DNA of 64,000 nt from Geosiphon pyriformis. Lineage: Eukaryota > Glomeromycota > Glomeromycetes > Archaeosporales > Geosiphonaceae. The stretch lies in the NCBI GenBank assembly GCA_016748015.1, contig JAAOMT010000200.1, forward strand, positions 556,984-620,983, written 5' to 3'. Every line of letters begins with the position of its first letter. Position 1 is the first letter of the stretch. The translations under genes were made by a program, and so were the position numbers. Below the pieces are notes generated by a model. That model worked only from the letters and a program-made list of their open reading frames with translations. It did no database searches and was not told where the DNA came from. Positions 58,441 through 64,000 of the stretch are shown piece by piece.

Positions 58441-60250
58441 CCCGATCGTTGGTTATTTAAACACTGGTAACAGTCAATTTAGATGTGTCCTTGTTTACCA
58501 CAATAGTGGCAGATACACATTTCTTGTTGCCATTGTTGATTGGTCGATGAAGATGGGCGTGGCTGATTTTGGGCATAATTAGAGTTTCCTTGATTATTGC
58601 ATTGTTGTAGAGACTGATAAATAGCATAATTGTCAACTAAGTATCCTTCCAATCTCTTATTAATTGATTTACTGAACTTCTCTAATTTGGAATCCAATTC
58701 AGATGATCCATTCATTACTAGATTAATGGCTTGGGCATGGTTAGCCTCTGACTCAGTGGATTCAAAATCTCTGGTGCATGTAACTGCATCTTGAAGGGTA
58801 CCTGGATACAATGGATGGACATGTTGCAAGATGCTGCTGCACAGGCCACGGATAAACTGATTGAGTATCTGTGGTGCTGTGAAATAGTTGGCGTCAATTG
58901 CTTGAATTTGGTGTAAGTTTTGATGGAAGTGTCCCAGGTAAGTGGTGACTGCTTCAGTTTTTCCTTGTTTCATGATGGTGAATGTATTGACTAGACGATT
59001 GATGCTGTTATTGTTGCTGAAATATCTTAAGAATTCTGCTTTAAAGGCATTAAAATCTTGTGGTTTATTAATCAAGCTTTGATACCATGAATTGGTGGTA
59101 TCTTTGAGAAAATAGGGAATGGCTTGCATTGCTCGAGCGTCATTCCATCCATTGGCTGCAATGGCCTTTTCTACATCATTCAGCCATACTTGAGCATCAT
59201 CCTCTTCGCCAGTAAAGTTGTCAAGTTTTGTGATTGGTGCATAAGCCATTGGATCTAAGTTAGGTGGTTGTGGTGGCTGTTGAAACAGTTGTTGTTGTAC
59301 TGGTTGTTGGGGTGGTAGTTGAAGTGGCTGCTGTATGGATTCAGCTATGGGATTAATCGGTGATTGACTGATGACAATTATTGGAGATAAGTTTTGTTGA
59401 TTACTTAATTCGGAGTTTGGATTGTTCTGCTTTTGATGATTTGGGGTTTTGATTTCCGAATTTTCTAGATCTGGATTTTGCTGAATTTGAAAATTCGGGG
59501 TTTCAACTTCCAGATTTTCAGTGATCGGGCACTGGTAAGTGAATTCTTGATTCTCTGATTCTTCTTTCTTTTTTTCTGATTCTGCTGCTTTCCACGGATC
59601 AGAAATTCTGAAATCTGGTGGAGGCGGTGGTAATTGAAGTTCTGATGGGGTTGATGATCGTGAATTAAATCCCTCAAAGTATTCGCTATATGGTCCTAAC
59701 AATTCTGTTTTTCTTTGTCTACTTTGGAATAAAAATTGTCCAAATGCTGATGTCGCAGTTGATGGAAATGTGTTTGTTGATGATATGTTGATGGTGCTTC
59801 CAGGTGTATAGTGGTAGGATGGATTGCTTGGAGATTCAACTCTGTTTTTTTTCCAAACAGGTGGCTGTATTTTTCTGGGTGTTACTGCTGGTGTTTGTAA
59901 TTTTTCCTTGCCTTTACTAGTGTATATAATTGGATATCTTTATTGAGTGTGATGTTCAATTTCTTTGTTGATCTCAGTAATAATGGATGCAAAATTATGA
60001 TTTGTTGGTAGGTTGGTGTTTTAAATTAATTCTTTATAGAAAGTTTTTCTTGCTGATTTAGTATTCACTGGTGTTCTTAATAAAGAAGAAATTTTTTCAT
60101 TAATGTAGAAATTGAAGGCTGATTTGGTGGATATATGATTGTGGTTTAATCCCAAGTATTGACAATAGTGTTGAAATAAGAATTTTGCAAATCCTAAATG
60201 GTTTGCTCTTATATTTTCTGATTCTGCCACTTTTGGTTTGGTATTTGTCG
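58440..60250 (-). pseudogene. Element E gag, broken
   Basis: The N-terminal frame from about 60230 (VAESENIRANHLGFAKFLF, no ATG nearby) ends at a stop near 60021, and a second stop lies near 59950. A 407-codon frame 59702-58479 follows: Pro/Ser/Gln-rich start, capsid-like 59230-58720 (FNAFKAEFLRYFSNNNSIN, FIRGLCSSIL), then zinc knuckle 58517-58470 CHYCGKQGHI-stop-IDC. Packages the RNA in active relatives. Confidence 0.84.
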
Positions 60251-60274
60251 GTGCTGGTTCTCTGTAGGATTATA

Positions 60275-60291
60275 CCTCACAAGGAGCACCA
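60275..60291 (-). promoter_or_regulatory. Element E primer-binding site
   Basis: Two bases after the 5' LTR (minus strand) the sequence TGGTGCTCCTTGTGAGG begins with TGG, the complement of a tRNA CCA end. The same string, variously decayed, follows the LTRs of A (43316), B (46187) and D (47445). Which tRNA primes cannot be told here. Confidence 0.7.
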
Positions 60292-60293
60292 AA

Positions 60294-61145
60294 TGTTACA
60301 AGTAATTATTTCTGTTGTTGAATTAAATAACAAACCCATAACTTGGTGCTCAAAAGCTACTTTCATGGATAAGGTTCTGCAAGTGTTGTATCTGAAGGTT
60401 TTGATGGAGTCCTTTGTATAATGGACAGAGATTCAATAGTGTCAATAGTAGATGTATCTTTCCAAGAGTTTTCCCAATTTCTTTCTCAGTGTGGTGGCCA
60501 GATTTAGTCTGGCAGTTGTGCCCTTCTGGTAAGCTATTCAATAATATATAAAATCCTACTCTTATTTCTGGGTCTTTTACTAAACTATTCTTTGACATCA
60601 ATAACTCAGTGCTTAATCTTTTAATCAATTAGTATACAACAACAAAATCAAAATGAAAGAAAATAAAATAAAGAAAATTAAAAAATAAAGAAAATAGAGA
60701 AAACAAGCCAAGGCAATTTGGTACATTAGTATCTTTGTCAATAGCTGTAATCAAGAGCTATTGTTCTAGCATGGTTAAGTATCAATTACTATTAACATGA
60801 AGTATTGATAGTGAAGAGTGGATTGAGATATGAAATAATTATTTATTTGATGATTTTGTTTCTAGGCTAAGAATTCTGTGGTATCAATTCTGTTTTTTCA
60901 GTTTTTAACACTACCACTATATATACATAATTGGGATTCTTCAATTCTTTGATTCTTCACGACAGAAATCCTGGAATTCTTGGAATCCTGCGATTCCTTT
61001 AAGAAGAATCCTAGAATTCTGGAATTCTGAAATTCCTGGAATCCTGCAATTTCTGAGAAGAATCCTGGAATTCCATATTTACTACGCTTATTTCTGATTG
61101 GCTAATAATTATGCTAATATATTTCCTATATTTCTATGAGTAACA
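60294..61145 (-). repeat. Element E 5' LTR
   Basis: 852 bp, TGTTACAAG to GTAACA, partner of 50992-51866. It has the TATATATA box near 60917-60925 and a shorter GAATTCC array at 60960-61075 (one block fewer than the partner). Confidence 0.9.
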
Positions 61146-62847
61146 CCATGTAATACCAAGCATTAATTAGTAATAATTGGCTGTTCAAGGCCAGCATTAT
61201 GTTTGATTGAATTACTCAAAAGCTACAACTCAGTTAAAATAGACAATACATACAAGTACCAGCTATTTGCAGCCATTTCAAATTATAAACTACTCAATCA
61301 CAAGCACTGATCAAATTTGAGAAAAAAAAATCTACCTAAGAAGCCTACCAAATTTTGTAGACTAAAAAAGAACACAATATGTTACCACCTATCTTTATCT
61401 GAAGAGAAAAGAAAAAGAACTCCAACCTATCATATTCACTTATGTTTTGTATACTACTACATTCTAAGAACAGACAAACTATTATTGATCCAAGCTAATA
61501 TGTGTCAATTATGGCAAAAAATTGTTTATAATGAGTGCATGTTATGATAACAATAAAAAATGGCCAATGACAATCAAATATTATTGTCACTTATGTGTTT
61601 TTGAATATTTTAAATGACTCAAATAACAAAAAAAATAAGACAACAAGTTTTGTTTTACACATAAAATCATTTCTGGATGAGAAAGAACATGTAATAAAAT
61701 ATGTCAATACACAATTCTAATCAACAATTAAATAGAAAAAGAGACTTTAATTAACAATGTCTGGAAACAAGCATTAAGACATCTGAAAAGCTACTCACAT
61801 AATGAACATGAAATTTAAAGAATAATAAGTACCAAAATTAAAAGTGCTTTACTTAGTAAACTATTGAAAATTAAAAATAATCTCTTTATACTCCCTGAAT
61901 CTAAATATGTCTTTACTTTTGACATCTTTAATAACATTAAAAACAGTTCTAAACAATTCTATAAATACCACCAAAACTTAGTATTAATTTGTAAAAAGCA
62001 AGAGCAAAAACTAGAACAGCTAAATATGAGACTGTGTAAACACTGCCTAATTTTCAGTGACTTTAAATATTGTGATGATTGTGATTTTATCTACAATCTA
62101 CTACCATACATAATTTATTCAATCTTTGAAAAAAAAAACCAATCAGTAAATATACAGTAGAATTGGAATCAAGATTTAATTTTAATTCAGACTTTGATAA
62201 TAATAACAACAATTGTTTTAACTCTATCCACTATAACAATAACAATAACAATTTAAACTCTGATTACAATCCTAAACAATATATTATGTTTACAGATCTA
62301 TTAATAAAGCAAAAACTGAAATGGTTTAGTGATAATGATGAAAATATTATGCTAAAATGTGTATATAATACTGATGCAGAGTTTGATCTTAAGTATTCAA
62401 AAAAAACTGTCATTAGATTGGAACCATATTTACACACCAGTATAAATTTGAAATTAGTACTAGAAATTCTAACAACAACAATAGTTCAACTAGCTTCTAA
62501 ATCTAGTTTAGCAAAAAAAGAGATTAATATTAAAGAAAAAATAATTAATACAGAATATATAGGAAATATTATTGCAATGCTACAAAATAACTCAAAAAAA
62601 AAATATATTGTTAAACCAAATAAAAAAATAATATAGGCAATATTTCTGTTTTTGGTTAAAATAGCTTAGTTAGTTTTAGTGAAAAAGAGAAAAAAATTAG
62701 GAATTACAACAAGAAGAATTAATGGATTCAGATCTATGAATAGAATAAATATACCAGTTAATATGGCAGAAAAAAAAACTATTAATAAGGAAGAAATTAT
62801 CTCTACCAATTAATCAGTTTCTATCCTATTATATAATCAATATATGT
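61146..62847 (+). pseudogene. Element D protease end, Cys-rich module and dUTPase
   Basis: Continues element D after element E. The Cys-rich part near 61490-61560 (LICVNYGKKL) and 61964-62160 (LCKHCLIFSDFKYCDDC) shows C-x2-C-x8-C-x2-C. The dUTPase in frame 62163-62636 has motif 1 AEFDLKYS, motif 2 ASKSSLAKKEI and motif 3 EKIINTEYIGNI (catalytic Asp now Asn), with motif 5 RRINGFRSMNR after a stop. The text breaks off at ILLYNQYM (62847), where another LTR starts with TGTTACC. RT and integrase are not present. Confidence 0.8.
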
Positions 62848-63645
62848 TGTTACCTGAATAGAAAAACTGATCCAAAGTTATAAAGAAACATGACCAAAAC
62901 ATAACATAATACAGAATAGTACACAATAATATTAGATAATGCATTATAACTTAGGATAACATGTTACAATGTAGAATAACAAAAAATAATATGTAATAAC
63001 ACTAGATAATATGTTATAACATAGGATAACTAGGAATAACATAGAAAAATAAAACAATAACAAAAATAGCAAAGCAATAGTTAACAATAATAAAACAATC
63101 AAAAGCAATCCTATAAAACCAAAAAAATATATAAAAGCGAATAGTTATAGAAGTTAGAAAAAGACATCTAGATACAAATAACTAGACAAAAAACAAATAT
63201 TCTTTCCCTTCCATCATTTATTCTATTCCATATTCATCTTCTGAAATAAATTAATTATTGAGAAATCAGAATCACAAATTCATGTTCTTAAACTTTGTAG
63301 AATTTATGTAAATTAACCATTGTTTTATATCTTTGTTCCAGAACAAATGCTCTTAATATAACCATCTCAAACTATTAACAATTTGGACCAGTTGTTCTTG
63401 ATCATAGTAATTAATGATACTAATTTATCTTCTTTTATTTTTTTTATTTTTTATTTTTTTTATTTTTTTTTATTTTTATTTTTATTTTATTTTCTCTTGT
63501 GGAGTGGCAACATAGTAAAATTGACTGTCTAAAAATAAACTTTGTAATAGTTTGATAAAAGAGAGAAGCTCCCTTTAAGTTTTGAATATTGACATTATCT
63601 TATTAACTTATTAAAAGAGTGAAAAAATAACACCAGATCCTAACA
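62848..63645 (+). repeat. Probable LTR of a further gypsy element (F)
   Basis: TGTTACCTG starts exactly where element D text stops. The stretch ends CCTAACA at 63645, followed by ACTGTGCTCATT, a possible decayed primer site. In between lie ATAACATAG-like tandem repeats (62890-63060) where other LTRs have their arrays. A block near 63370-63420 (GACCAGTTGTTCTTGATCATAG, read in two halves) resembles 26370-26410, and a T-rich run lies at 63430-63495. Strongly decayed, so the ends are tentative. Confidence 0.5.
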
Positions 63646-64000
63646 ACTGTGCTCATTAGCTTGGAAAAAATAGCTTACATTTATAAGAAGTTGTAATTAG
63701 TAAAAGCCAAACTTCTGTGTCTTATAACCAAAAAACTTAATAGGTAAATTTACAACCAGTAGATAAGATCTTTAGAGATTAATAATCAAGACTAAGTTAA
63801 TGGAATTATGTAAAACATGCTTTACTGATAATTAAGAGCACTAAATGTTACTATTTTCTTACTCCACCAAGTTTACCCATAACAATGTTAATAATAAAAA
63901 GAAAAGTGAGGGACCAACTTCAGATTTTTGAAGTGAAACCAACTATTTGTGAATCAGAGAAGATTGGAATCACTAATCTTTATATACTAGCCAAAAATTA
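63646..64000. other. Unidentified decayed sequence at window end
   Basis: 355 bp with no open frame. If the preceding LTR call is right this is the leader of element F. It does not show the gag start seen in B, D and E. A minus-strand reading near 63880-63960 faintly resembles an RT SPLLF-type block but is too weak to call. Confidence 0.3.

Larger units (their letters stand above)
50992..61145 (-). mobile_element. Ty3/gypsy element E with dUTPase, complete with both LTRs
   Basis: 10.15-kb element on the minus strand inserted in the protease region of element D. LTRs 50992-51866 and 60294-61145 (TGTTAC to GTAACA); flanks CTAT (50988-50991) and CCAT (61146-61149), 4 bp with one transition. The best preserved copy here: long open stretches for gag, dUTPase, RT and integrase C-terminus, and more CpG than element A or D. 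Still dead: stops, a 1-base deletion before the protease, and lost catalytic residues in protease, dUTPase, RT and integrase. Confidence 0.92.

Noticed and set aside
63800-64000. Minus-strand LINE RT fragment at the window end
   Set aside because: A reading resembling SPLLF-type RT motif B was seen, but it contains a stop and too few matching residues to support a call.

Overview
This window looks like nuclear DNA of an AT-rich filamentous fungus. The three host genes have short GT-AG introns and fungal-type products. The repeats resemble LINE and Ty3/gypsy families that I recall from arbuscular mycorrhizal fungi (Glomeromycotina, Rhizophagus/Gigaspora type). That placement is inference from memory, not a database result.

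Layout. (1) 1-1426 is AT-rich spacer. (2) 1.4-9.3 kb is a compact gene island with three spliced genes whose exon joins I resolved codon by codon: a RING-finger protein with SUMO-interaction motifs (+, 1427-2515), a large SH3 polarity scaffold of Tea4/Bud14 type with two Ras-association-like regions (-, 2995-7352, seven exons, first intron GC-AG), and a BuGZ/ZNF207-type zinc-finger protein (+, 7788-9297, five exons). The last two share a 435-bp divergent promoter region. (3) 10.0-21.3 kb holds three minus-strand non-LTR retrotransposon (LINE) copies: a 3' fragment, a 3' half and one near full length. (4) 21.5-45.3 kb holds two plus-strand LINE copies of a related subfamily. The first carries a solo LTR and the second is split by a complete 10.9-kb gypsy element (A). 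(5) 45.3-64.0 kb is a stack of gypsy elements: B (start only), D (split by a solo LTR, by a second complete 10.15-kb element E and by a further LTR), then an unidentified tail. No tRNA, rRNA or CRISPR was seen.

How it fits together. The gypsy family has the order LTR, primer site, gag with zinc knuckle, protease, Cys-rich module, dUTPase, reverse transcriptase, RNase H, integrase, extra 3' ORF, polypurine tract, LTR. All copies are inactive. The most notable points are the dUTPase with its Cys-rich module in three independent copies, 4-bp target duplications at every clean insertion, a LINE ORF1 fragment lodged inside one dUTPase region, and catalytic-residue losses that look almost entirely like C:G to T:A transitions. 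The sharp contrast between the CpG-containing gene island and the CpG-poor repeats suggests methylation-driven decay, which is an inference.
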